Source: Psilocybe azurescens (lineage: Eukaryota; Basidiomycota; Agaricomycetes; Agaricales; Agrocybaceae). From it: a stretch of DNA of 14,365 nt. The position numbers and the translations under genes are program-made. Under the pieces are notes generated by a model. That model was not told the origin of the DNA, ran no database searches, and saw nothing but the letters and a program-made list of their open reading frames with translations. The DNA is taken from assembly GCA_023853785.1 (NCBI GenBank), contig JAJIRX010000393.1:1-14365 (forward strand). The letters are read 5' to 3'. Below are positions 6,713 to 14,365 of the stretch, piece after piece. The number at the start of each line of letters is the position of its first letter. The stretch's first letter is position 1.

Positions 6713-7953
6713 GGTACAAGAACAGAGGTCAGAAGGCCAGGAAAGTGCAGGAGACCACTGAAAAGCATCCCAAGCCAGAATTTGCTGGAAATGCAAGTGC
6801 ACTGTCTACATCCGCTTCAAACACCTCCCAAAGCAATGCTAACTTCGATTGGCTCGCAGACACAGGTGCCACTAGTCATATGACACCACATCGCGCATGG
6901 ATACGCAATTACATGCCCTACATCATCCCAGTCAAGTTAGCAGACAACACCATTGTCTATTCAGCTGGTTTTGGGAGTGTGATGATCAATCCAGTGATCG
7001 AGGGTCAGGAATCGCGTTCTGTAGAGCTTACACGAGTTTTGCATGTTCCCTTGCTGTGCAACAATCTATTGGCTTGTTTATACCTTACCAAACACAAAGG
7101 CATTCACATGGAAGTGAATGAGACCACCATGTTCTTTAAACACGATGGAACAACGCTCTTCACGGCTACAGTCACCTCGCAAAATTGTGGCATTCTAGAT
7201 GCATCCACTGAGCCAATTTTGGAATGTGCAAGCGCAGCTTCAACTCTCCCAATGGACATCAATCTTTGGCATCGTCGCTGTGCGCACCACAGTCATGCTA
7301 CGATTAAGCAATTGATACACGGTGATCTCGTGTTCGGTCTCATCGTTAACTCCAAAGATCAGCCCGATCCAATTTGCGAGGCATGTCTGGCAGGCAAAAT
7401 GACATCTGCACCATTTCCCAGCTCCACAAGAGAATCACTTGAACCACTTGAGCTCATCCATTCTGATCTTCATGGACCTCTCCCTGTTGCCAGTCCAGAG
7501 GGATATCGCTACTGGATCACTTTCCTTGATGACTGTACCAAGCTGCATGCTGTACTGTTCTTAAAGCGAAAGAGCAACGCTTTTGAGGCTTTTAAGACGT
7601 TCAAAGCGTATGCAGAGAACCAGCTCAACGCTAAAATCAAGGCTATTCAAGATGACAAGGCTGGGGAATATATGTCAGCTGCTTTTATCAAATTCACTGA
7701 TCAGTGCGGCATTGTACGACGTCACAGCACCAGGAACAGGCCCCAGCAGAATGGAGTTGCAGAGCATGCAAATCGCACTATTTCTGACCATGCTACTGCT
7801 ATGTTAGATGAATCCAATCTCCCTGCGTTGTTTTGGGTCCTGGCTGTCTCTGCTTATGTCCATGTGTGGAATCGGCTCCCAACTGTGCCTCTACCTGCTA
7901 CAACGCCCTATACTGCTTGGTTCAAGAAGAAACCCGATATTAGCCATTTCACA
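6713..7953 (+). pseudogene. Copia-B Gag end, protease, pre-integrase and integrase core
   Basis: One frame is open from the LINE-2 junction to about 7950, over 400 codons, making this the best-preserved coding stretch in the window. It holds the end of Gag (basic, RYKNRGQKARKVQ), protease DTGATSHM (6859-6882), the pre-integrase HHCC motif (LWHRRCAHHSHATI ... CEACLAGK) and the integrase catalytic residues: Asp in IHSDLHGP (codon 7465), Asp in QDDKAGEY (codon 7654) and Glu in QQNGVAEH (codon 7762). QQNGVAEH differs from the usual QQNGVAER at the position after Glu; Copia-A keeps Arg. The frame is lost near 7950, where Copia-B has one extra nucleotide (ISHF then TG instead of RVFG), and runs out of frame to a stop at 8124. 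Confidence 0.88.
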
Positions 7954-8237
7954 GGTGTTTGGGTGCACTGCTTATGTCTATATACAGCGAGACAAGTGCA
8001 AATCGCTGCAATCACACACAGAGAAATGTATCTTTGTTGGGTATCCATCTGGGTAGAAGGATTGGCAGTTTTACAATCCTGTCACCAAGAAGTTCATTAT
8101 CTCAGAACGAGCTATCTTCGATGAAAGGAGCTTTCCAGGCCTCAAATGGACGTTTTCCAGTGAGCCTGACACCTGTAGGCACTCCTGTGACCTTCCCAGA
8201 TGTACCAGATTCCGGGGGATGGCAACTTTGCTCCTGA
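7950..8237 (+). pseudogene. Copia-B integrase C-terminal region
   Basis: After the 1-nt insertion near 7950 the native frame continues with VFGCTAYVYIQRDK and KCIFVGYPSG. A TAG at 8054-8056 replaces a Tyr codon (Copia-A has TAC, GYKGW). Coding homology then continues in yet another frame (ELSSMKGAF-like in shifted reading; native SERAIFDERSF) to the DVPDSGG block. There the frame runs to a TGA at 8235-8237 unless the G5 run at 8214-8218 is read one base short. The region normally binds DNA non-specifically and links integrase to RT. Confidence 0.8.
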
Positions 8238-8756
8238 GCCCAAAATTGCGCCAAACAACCCAAATGTGATACCACAGCCTCAGCTCGCACCCAACGATGT
8301 TCCTGTTGCTCCTCAGCTGCCAGTCGCACCGCCTCAGCCAGATAACGCACAAATCATCCCAATTGTCCCAGAACATGCTCAGCAGCACCCTGCACCCGTA
8401 CAAGCTCCAATACGCGCTCTCGCATTCCTCGTCCGCCTAAGGGCACAATTGAGCCGTCTCACCGCTCTACATGCCCCCCAAAGCCCCCTAGTGAATGGTG
8501 GAAGGTTGCACCTGCTCCTTCTTCTGCTGCGGACGATGACGAGTCAAATCTGTCTCCAGATGATGATATGGATGAAGTTCAATTTGCAGGAGCTGCTTCG
8601 ACATCTGACCCACACAACTACAAGCAGGTGATGAAGAGCGATGATTCTGAGCGATGGAGCGAAGCTGCACTTGCTGAATACAACACCTTGCTTCAAAACC
8701 GCACATGGGACATTGTGGACCTGCCACAGGGTGAAAAGGCTATTGGATCTAGCTAG
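8200..8756 (+). pseudogene. Copia-B integrase-RT linker and N-terminal RT
   Basis: The frame from 8200 gives the same Pro/Ala-rich linker as Copia-A (GNFAPEPKIAPNNPNVIPQP, VPVAPQLPVAPPQPDNAQ). Near 8458 there is a net 4-nt deletion against Copia-A and the frame changes. Coding resumes as EWWKVAPAPSS-like, DEVQFAGAAST and ERWSEAALAEYNTLLQNRTW, DIVDLPQGEKAIGSS, and stops at TAG 8754-8756. The next conserved copia residue is Trp (family form WVFRIKR), so TAG is most simply a TGG-to-TAG nonsense change. RT coding continues in the same frame directly after it. Confidence 0.85.
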
Positions 8757-9163
8757 GTGTTTCGCATTAAACGCAATTCAGACGGCTCCATTGAACGCTA
8801 CAAGGCCCGAATCATTGCCCAAGGCTGCTCGCAACGTCCCGAACGCGACTATCATGAAGTGCATGCGCCTACACCTTGCCCTGCAACAATACGCACTACA
8901 TTTGCTATAGCTGCTGCTGAGGACCTAGAACTGTGCTCTGTTGATATCTCAGCTGCTTTCACCAATGGAGACTTAGATGAGTACATCTATATGAAACAGC
9001 CTGATGGATTTCATGAGGGCGCTCCAAACAAGGTCTGCAGGCTCCGAAAATCGTTGTATGGTCTCAAGCAGTCAGCTCGTCAGTGGAACATCAAATTGCA
9101 TGCGGCACTCACCCAAATGGGATTCAAGCGAGTTGAAGCAGACAGATCTGTCTACATTTACTC
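8757..9163 (+). pseudogene. Copia-B reverse transcriptase, truncated by LINE-3
   Basis: Continues VFRIKRNSDGSIERYKARII, AQGCSQRPERDYHEVHAPT, then motif A of the copia RT (SVDISAAFTNGDLDEYIYMK, catalytic Asp near 8943), CRLRKSLYGLKQSARQWN and MGFKRVEADRSVYIYS, all standard RVT_2 blocks in order. The frame is intact for about 135 codons. It is cut at 9163 by the LINE-3 poly(T) before the YVDD box, so the catalytic pair of Asp residues, the connection and RNase H are absent from the window. The enzyme would copy element RNA to cDNA inside the particle; this copy cannot. Confidence 0.9.

Positions 9164-9188
<25 letters not shown>
9164..9188 (-). other. LINE-3 poly(A) tail (poly(T) on plus strand)
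   Basis: Twenty-five uninterrupted T on the plus strand separate Copia-B RT (ending ...tctacatttactc) from the LINE 3' end (aaatcatcaatttgtatac). The same 3'-terminal sequence precedes the tail of LINE-2. One or more T may belong to the copia target. Confidence 0.93.
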
Positions 9189-9194
<6 letters not shown>

Positions 9195-9766
9195 TCAATT
9201 TGTATACTGGTGCACGAAAGCAGTCCGGTCGCTAAGTAAAAATGCCCGACCAGGTAACTACTAAGAAACTGTTCACCGAAACTACTAAGAGTCCATTGGA
9301 AACACTGAAGCCTACGATAAATGACCGTGCTGAACACATAACAGGGTAACTAATGTGGGGATATAACACCAACCTCGATGTAGAGTAAGAAAGAGAAAGA
9401 CAAACTCATCTACAAAGAACAACCTCGTGGGATATAGACTAGGAGTGACCCTAGTCTTAGGCAGCCTGGGGTGAAGCGGACGCAGCACCAGCAGGAGATA
9501 ACTAACAAGGGCGGAGGGCCCACAGGTCCAGCAGCCAAGACTAGCGGTACCAGCTCTCCCTGGTTCCCACATACTCAACGCCGTTCTTAACGTGGCCCAG
9601 GTCCTGGGTGAAGGTAGTGAGTCGAACACCGAAGCAAGTGGCAAACAAGCCCCTTGGAAACGGCCTACCCCCAGCATAGCCAAACAACCACAAGCCAAGC
9701 AGATAATTGGCCCATGCCAATCACGACTGCCAAACGAGGACCCCCCACAATGCCCAACATCAGTTG
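9189..9766 (-). other. LINE-3 3' UTR
   Basis: Homologous to 6118-6692. It carries the same 11-bp repeat (aactactaaga on plus) at 9256-9266 and 9280-9290, again with a 24-nt period. The boundary with ORF2 is inferred by matching the TGA of LINE-2: here the equivalent TGA (9769-9767) is put out of frame by a 1-nt insertion, so one frame stays open into the UTR with no recognisable content. Confidence 0.7.
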
Positions 9767-10999
9767 TCAACCGGACGCCCACAAGGGGAGCAGAGCAGAA
9801 GGCAAACGCTTTTGGGTTCATCTCCAAAATGAGTGAAGGTAGCACAACGTGGTTGGCTGCCTAAGCTCGCAAGTCCTGGGAGGACGATAAGTCCTTTTGC
9901 AGGTGAGGATGTGCGTGCGGGTTTCCTAAGGACACCCACACAGGCACAATATATGACCATCGTTAAGATTGAATTGGGAATAATAAGACCCAATGGGCGC
10001 ATGATTCAGAATACACCTACACATGTGTGCATAGAGCTGTGGGGAGCTCATGTTTGCGAAGTGAACCCAGGGGTTATCTTTGCCCCCAGGCTGTGCAACG
10101 GCCCTGTCGACCGTTTTGAGTTGGAGAAAGTTCCTTCCTCGATATTTGGGGTCCTGGAACATAACATTCCAGGAAGCGCCCGCTGGAGAGGGCAGCCTGC
10201 ATGCGCAGGCTGTCAATGATGTAGCTGGGCGTGGGCCCAGTGTGACTTTGAGTTTGGTTGCGTACTCGTGTGCTTTGTAATGCAGGTCCCACTGCAATTG
10301 CAAGGGGACGTACACAAAGGTGATTGACTGGCCATCCTTATGGGTGAACCAAGTCTGAAGAGCCTCACAGACAGCCACAGAGTGGCCCTGTCCAGAGTGG
10401 ATAGAAGGATCAACAGCTCGACGGGCAGAGGCCATCGAGTCTGTGAAGATGAAGATGTCCATGCAGTTGTCACACGAGGTCACATTAATGATTGCAGAAT
10501 GGATGGCATATAGCTCTGCATCTGGGGTGGTGACTTTGCCTGCGACATGTCGGGCGCGCCAGCGCTTCGACTCTGCCGCTGAACAGGATGGAGGCTGCAA
10601 TGGCTTGGTACCGTCCTGAGAGGGGCAGACTGGCATCTGTCCCTCGCGTAGTATGTCCCGATGTTCTCCGAGATCTTATCCCAGAGCTTATCGAGGTGTT
10701 TGGTGCGCTGCTTTAATTCCTTGTTGGCATCGCCACAAGAAATCTTGCAGTCATTGAAGTGGACTTGGTCCGCAAAGCGGTCCATCAGTCGAACACCCGG
10801 TCTGGAAAGTGGGTTCATCGGGAGTAAAGTCTCAATCAGAGCAAGGACATTAGTGTCAGACTCAAAAGAGTCCCACTAGTGCGGAAGATCTCTGGTTCAG
10901 ACATAGTCTGAATCAAGAGGGAAGGGTGCAGTGCAATAGTGCCGCAGTTAAAGCGAGAGAGGAATGCCCTCACAGGATGAGTCAGGGTCAGGGTGGCGA
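9767..10999 (-). pseudogene. LINE-3 ORF2 C-terminal part: RNase H and Cys/His finger
   Basis: Downstream of the RT connection (a block readable as TGAFRTSPTGGVEALAGLPP in one frame), this segment encodes RNase H: GTYYA then, shifted by an indel near 10645, RGTDASLPL; next a long clean frame (10636-9926) with DAELYAI (10522-10502), FTDSM (about 10447-10433) and QWDLHYKAHEYAT. A C-terminal Cys/His finger follows; its Trp codon is TAG (9928-9926), while LINE-2 has TGG, so this is a nonsense change. Homology continues past it to the NPKAFAF-like tail. RNase H removes template RNA during second-strand synthesis. Retained catalytic positions alongside several frameshifts match the state of LINE-2. 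Confidence 0.87.
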
Positions 11000-12499
11000 A
11001 CCGGTAGTCGGCCTGCTCAGACAGATGGCGAAGAAGAAGATTGACAGGGGGGAGGCCTGCAAGGGCCTCCACTCCACCAGTCGGAGAGGTGCGAAAAGCA
11101 CCAGTATCCACAATGCAGCGGACCGCTGCATTGTGGAGAGATGATGAAGGGCACCTTTGCAGCGAGCAGCTGCAAAGTACCAGAGACGGAAGCCATACGT
11201 AACTATAGGAAGTACGCAGGCGCGATAAAGGACGCGCTTCTGGACAGGGTGCAGACCTCGAGTAGAACTACCAAGCATCTTCATCGCCTTAACGGTAGAC
11301 AAAGCCTTGGTAGAATAGTACCGGACATGCTCAGTAAAAGTGAGCTTGCGATCAAAGTAGAAGCCCAAGTACTGCCGGTACAACTTGGGTTTGAGAGGGG
11401 TTGCCGTATACGGAGCATATCCCAGATCGACAGGGGGTTGTCTTTGGAGTGCGAGCGGTCAAGTGGAATACTTCAGACTTGTCGTGCTCTAGTGCGAGTC
11501 CAAATTTCTTGAACAGTTCAAATATGACACCATAAGCCCGTTTAAGGGCTTCACAGTTATCGAGAAGAGACTTTGATTGCACCACAAGGGTGCCATCATC
11601 GACATATGAGAGCAGGAAGCACCCACGAGTGAGTGGATCCAGCTTGAACAGCCTCATGATGAGGGTAAGGTAAAAAGCGGAGAGGACCGGGGACAGGGTG
11701 GAGCCCTGTCCCACTCCTACATCTGCCTGGCGGAGGTCAGAGATGAAGTCACCCCACGTGTACTGCGTGAGAGCGACCGACCAGATAATGGGAGAAGAAT
11801 TTAACGACATTGTCGCTAAACCCTAACTTCCGAAGGATAGCCATGAGAACCTCATGGTTGGGCGACGGGAAGAACTGAGCAACATCAAAGGCAATGACAC
11901 TAGTCTTGAGTCCCTTGGCCCACCCAGCACGCACCATGTGCGTCAGGATGAGACCGGCATCTTCGGTGGATCTTTGACGGATCCCTCCCGATCTGATTTG
12001 GGTGGAAGACGTCTGAGGCGACGCCGTCAAACTGAATGCGATTGGAAAGCATTTTCTCAATCAATTTACCAACGGTGTTCAGGAGCACAATTGGCCTGAA
12101 TGCCTTTGGAGCAGAGTAGTAGGGCTTGTTCAGTTTTCGGATGATAATTGACATGGACTCCTTGAAGTGTTTAGGCCAGTGCCCCACCCTAAGGCAGGCA
12201 TTGGCAAGCGCAAGTAAGACGGTGAAGATGTGGGTGGGCCCCGCATCAACATCTTGAGATGAGACCACTTGATGTGGTCCGGCCCTGGGGCCAACACGTT
12301 GGAGCAGGAGGCTAAAGCCTCCCGCATCTCAAGTGCAGAGAAGGGGACCCATCCCCAGATGGGCAAGTCGGGATGGAATCAAGTATGTCGATGTCAAACG
12401 GATGGTCCGACGCTGAGTTGTAAGTGTTGTGGAGCGCCCCACAACTGAGGAAGAGCGTGACAAGGCTGCCCCTGATACTGAATAGCCTCACACAGTGGT
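11000..12499 (-). pseudogene. LINE-3 ORF2 reverse transcriptase domain, frameshifted
   Basis: Reverse transcriptase for target-primed integration. Blocks in order: SCSNVLAPGPDHIKWSHLK (about 12310-12250), a frame with ALANACLRVGHWPKHFKES, then NKPYYSAPKAFRPIVLLNTV and GKLIEKMLSNRI (RT motifs 1-2); motif A in VIAFDVAQFFPS (catalytic Asp codon 11886-11884); motif B in GVGQGSTLSPVLSAFYL; motif C YVDD (11606-11595); then FGLALEHDKSEVFHLTAR and the YLGFYFDRKLTFTEHV block of the thumb/connection. Each lies in an open stretch of 80-150 codons, but at least four frame changes separate them (near 12250, 12010-12060, 11780 and 11370). All catalytic Asp residues are present. The protein would act in the nucleus at the nicked target. 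Confidence 0.9.
11051..11177 (-). other. Cluster of three hairpins in LINE-3 RT/RNase H linker
   Basis: Counterparts of the LINE-2 hairpins: 11155-11177 (9-bp stem ctttgcagc/gctgcaaag), 11107-11137 (15-bp perfect stem with a single central nucleotide) and 11051-11070 (7-bp stem ggaggcc/ggcctcc). The middle one is a near-perfect 31-nt palindrome. It encodes MQRSAALW, so codon content contributes to it. Confidence 0.8.
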
Positions 12500-13638
12500 A
12501 ACTTGCGCTGTTGAACCCATGACATAAGGTCCCAAGTAAGCGCTTGTTACAGGATATTTTGTGATTCTAGAATCAAAGAAACCCATTTGGCGTTTTGACA
12601 TCACTGATATAGCTTCCAGTCTTCTGGGAGACCATGTTCGGTAAGCCTGAAGCACAACTGAGCACTCATCCGTCCACCATGGTTTTGAGCACCTCGTATT
12701 AGTGACCTCTCTGGAGCAGGCCCCCATGCTGCAGAGAAAGAATCCGCAATAGCTTGCCACTGCATCGATCTGGTCGGTGTCGAGGGGGCGTGTTCATCCA
12801 CTTTCATGGCGAACTCCCCTTTGATAACTCTGACAAAGCGGATTTGCTCCTCTCTGTCAGCTTTGAGAGCTCTCAGCGGGGTGTGGCCCCAGAATCAGCA
12901 GAGATCGATAAAGTGGTAGCGAGTGGGATGTGATCCGACTCGCCCTGAGCGTTGTGCACCCGGGGTGACCTGCGCTGTCAGGGTCTGATCCGGTTGAATG
13001 AATACCAAGTCAATCACTGTTGAGCAAAAGCCTTGGATGCGGGGTAAAAGGTTGGCCCCGGGTTCACAAAAGGAGCCCGTTGCAAGCCTAATTCCGCTGC
13101 AGTGTTGAGGAGCTGATGGCAACTCCTGGATGGCTGCAATGGCCTCCATCCCATTCCTGGGAATGGATGTTGAAATCTCCCCATGTAGATGAAGGGCAGA
13201 GTAGAGGCCGCCTCCTCCGCAAGGAGGAGGGCGGCCGAGGGTCTCGCCTGAATAGACATTAAATTATAGCTCTGTCCGCTTGCGAACAGGCTGAGGATTA
13301 ACACATTGCGATGATCAACAAGATTGCGACGCATCGAGGGGCTTAAACTCTTTCAAGCGGTTGTGACACATAGGCCATAACCTTTTGGGCAAGTATCGGG
13401 TTCAGGATTGCGACTTGCCATAGGCAGCCAAGCTGGATGCAATGGGGCACTGATAACATCATTGCCAGACTTATGAGAAGTGGACGTGGAGAACGGACAA
13501 ACTCCAGGGAGGTTCTTGGATAAAAACAATATCATATGCTAATACAAAATGTTCGAGTATAGTTTCTACGCTTAGGCTGGACTTTGCGCAGTTGAAACTC
13601 AAAATTCTAACCGGAAGGTCCTGGACGGTTTGACTCAT
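12500..13638 (-). pseudogene. LINE-3 ORF2 APE-type endonuclease, frameshifted
   Basis: Nicks target DNA to prime reverse transcription. The proposed ORF2 start is ATG 13638-13636 (MSQTVQDLPVRILSFNCAKS), chosen because the endonuclease begins right after it. Catalytic and metal-binding motifs are visible: FNC (13596-13588), QEPPW with the catalytic Glu (13518-13504), GDFN (13180-13169), a conserved PFVNPGPTF-like block, IDLVFIQPDQTLTA, and SDH (12938-12930). The first frame stops after about 55 codons (near 13473); GDFN and the flanking LPFIYMG lie in different frames. The downstream EN-RT spacer has the common PWWTDECSVVLQAYR block (Trp-Trp, Cys) and RQMGFFDSRI. All key residues are there, but at least four frameshifts and several stops break the reading frame. 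Confidence 0.88.
13206..13236 (-). other. GC-rich hairpin in LINE-3 endonuclease region
   Basis: The plus strand reads ggccgcctcctcc, gcaa, then ggaggagg-g-cggcc: a 13-bp GC-rich stem with one bulged G and a 4-nt loop. It lies in the sequence coding for an Ala/Leu/Glu-rich helix (ALLLAEEAAS). Probably a codon-composition effect; no second copy in the window allows comparison. Confidence 0.6.
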
Positions 13639-13639
13639 C

Positions 13640-14365
13640 CTAGTGACTGCTGGTTAGGATTGACGGTGCACAAACTAATTCGCTCGTACCTGATGATATT
13701 TCGACATGCCAAAGCTGATCGAACCTGTGACTCCAGAACATGCAAGTGCGCTCATGGGCACCATGATTCTTTCCCGCACTTGGGCAGCGAGGGTATGAGG
13801 GCAAGGCTCCCACCAGGTGTTGGTGCCTGTGGAGGGTCCGCCCGGATTGCCCCTTGCAGCAGCCTGCAACGGCGCGATGCTCCTCCAGCTTGTGAGGACC
13901 AGAGCATCGTGGACATTTCGCCACGCAATCAGTGGCAGCGGCCGACAGGATGACCCCACTTCCAACAACGAGTGCAGAGGGGACGCCGGAGCTCTTTGAA
14001 CTAGAACGTATCCAGAGGGGTGACCCCTGAACATGAACTGTTTGTCGACAAGCTGGCAAGCGTGGGCACCAGAGGCGGTGTCCCAGATGTCAAAGAAAGC
14101 AGTAGCGGTGGTGCTTGCCTTGAAGTGCGAACTACGCGGAGATCCCGCATAGAATGTGCGATGAAGACCAAATGGGAGAGGCTTTGAGTGCCTCACAACT
14201 TTCCTGTTCGTGAGGTGGATCCAGCCGTGAGTGAGTACCTTGGAATCAAGGAACGTCAACAATTCGCAAGAACTTACTTGGACGTGGCATGCCAACCCAC
14301 GGCGTAAACTTGTAGTGGGTCTTGAAATGAGCAGTGACTGCACCACGGAGAATCTCCGTGTCACG
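13640..14365 (-). pseudogene. LINE-3 ORF1 C-terminal part (gag-like, Cys/His-rich), frameshifted
   Basis: Enters from the right edge with RDTEILRGAVTAHFKTHYKF, homologous to LINE-1 ORF1 at 122-1. A frameshift near 14244 moves coding to the frame containing DSKVLTHGWIHLT, YAGSPRSSHFKAST, AFFDIWDTASGAHACQLVD and MFRGHPSGYVLVQ. The Cys/His-rich nucleic-acid-binding part (CPRCSGPHKLEEHRAVAGCC, around 13915-13855) is in a third reading. An EPCPHTL segment and the end motif NHGAHERTCMFWSHRFDQLW, characteristic of the last knuckle in fungal Tad1-type ORF1, follow with further shifts. The end is ambiguous: TAG at 13642-13640 in one frame or TAG at about 13675 (after KYHQVRAN) in the other; the second fits the family better. 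Confidence 0.8.

Larger units (their letters stand above)
6713..9163 (+). mobile_element. Copia-B: internal part of a second copy of the Ty1/copia element
   Basis: Same family as Copia-A, in the opposite orientation. It begins immediately after the LINE-2 poly(A), in Gag downstream of the zinc knuckle (RYKNRGQKARK), and continues through protease, integrase, linker and RT until the LINE-3 poly(T) at 9164. Both ends are LINE 3' junctions, so Copia-B is the oldest visible host sequence of the nest. Its 5' LTR and gag start would lie off-window to the left, and its RT palm, RNase H and 3' LTR off-window to the right. Confidence 0.9.
9164..14365 (-). mobile_element. LINE-3: Tad1-like non-LTR retrotransposon, most of the element
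   Basis: On the minus strand from the right edge: ORF1 (gag-like, Cys/His-rich), ORF2 with APE endonuclease, RT, RNase H and Cys/His finger, 3' UTR, and a pure 25-nt poly(A) (T run 9164-9188). The domain set (ORF1 knuckles, APE-type EN, RNase H after RT) is that of the Tad1/I superfamily. It is inserted antisense into the RT of Copia-B. The 5' UTR and ORF1 start are off the right edge, but LINE-1 shows what they look like (overlap of 1-122 with 14245-14365). No site-specific target motif is evident. Confidence 0.92.

Noticed and set aside
1463..9163. Copia-A and Copia-B as two halves of one element rearranged by inversion
   Set aside because: They overlap over about 2 kb of the same coding sequence with many differences, so they are separate copies.
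9312..9845. 177-codon ORF in LINE-3 overlapping the 3' UTR
   Set aside because: Only its first ~25 codons match the ORF2 tail; the rest is open because a 1-nt insertion bypasses the stop seen in LINE-2.

Overview
The whole window is retrotransposon sequence; I find no host gene, tRNA, rRNA or CRISPR array. The organism is probably a fungus, most likely a basidiomycete of the Agaricomycetes. This rests on two families: a Ty1/copia LTR element with a half-tRNA-iMet-type primer binding site and short 252-bp LTRs, and a Tad1-like non-LTR element (LINE) with a Cys/His-rich ORF1, an APE-type endonuclease, a YVDD reverse transcriptase, an RNase H domain and a C-terminal Cys/His finger. Taxonomy is an inference from family resemblance.

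Layout from left to right. (1) 1-1462, minus strand: 5' end and N-terminal ORF1 of a LINE (LINE-1), running off the left edge. (2) 1463-4714, minus: Copia-A, with 5' LTR (4463-4714), primer binding site, leader, gag, protease, integrase and the first part of RT; the RT is cut by LINE-1 at 1462/1463. (3) 4715-6712, plus: LINE-2, with end of RT, RNase H, Cys/His finger, 3' UTR and a 20-nt poly(A) tail. (4) 6713-9163, plus: Copia-B, from just after the gag zinc knuckle through protease and integrase into RT. (5) 9164-14365, minus: LINE-3, read from the right edge as ORF1 end, endonuclease, RT, RNase H and 3' UTR, ending in a 25-nt poly(A) (T run on plus) inside Copia-B's RT.

The junctions fit a mutual nest. 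Copia-B would be oldest; LINE-2 and LINE-3 landed in it in opposite orientations; Copia-A landed inside LINE-2; LINE-1 landed inside Copia-A. Two families have thus used each other as insertion targets through at least four levels. The result is two interleaved inverted repeats of about 2 kb each (LINE-2 against LINE-3, Copia-A against Copia-B), and the first and last ~120 nt of the window are copies of the same ORF1 segment.

All coding regions are broken, mostly by 1-nt indels plus a few nonsense changes, yet nearly all catalytic motifs can still be read in one frame or another. This may be real decay or uncorrected long-read indel errors. Apart from the nesting, the items most worth a second look are three clustered hairpins in the LINE RT/RNase H linker, kept in both copies with one paired-base exchange; a frame change at a G5 run shared by both copia copies; and a 27-bp direct repeat in the LTR.
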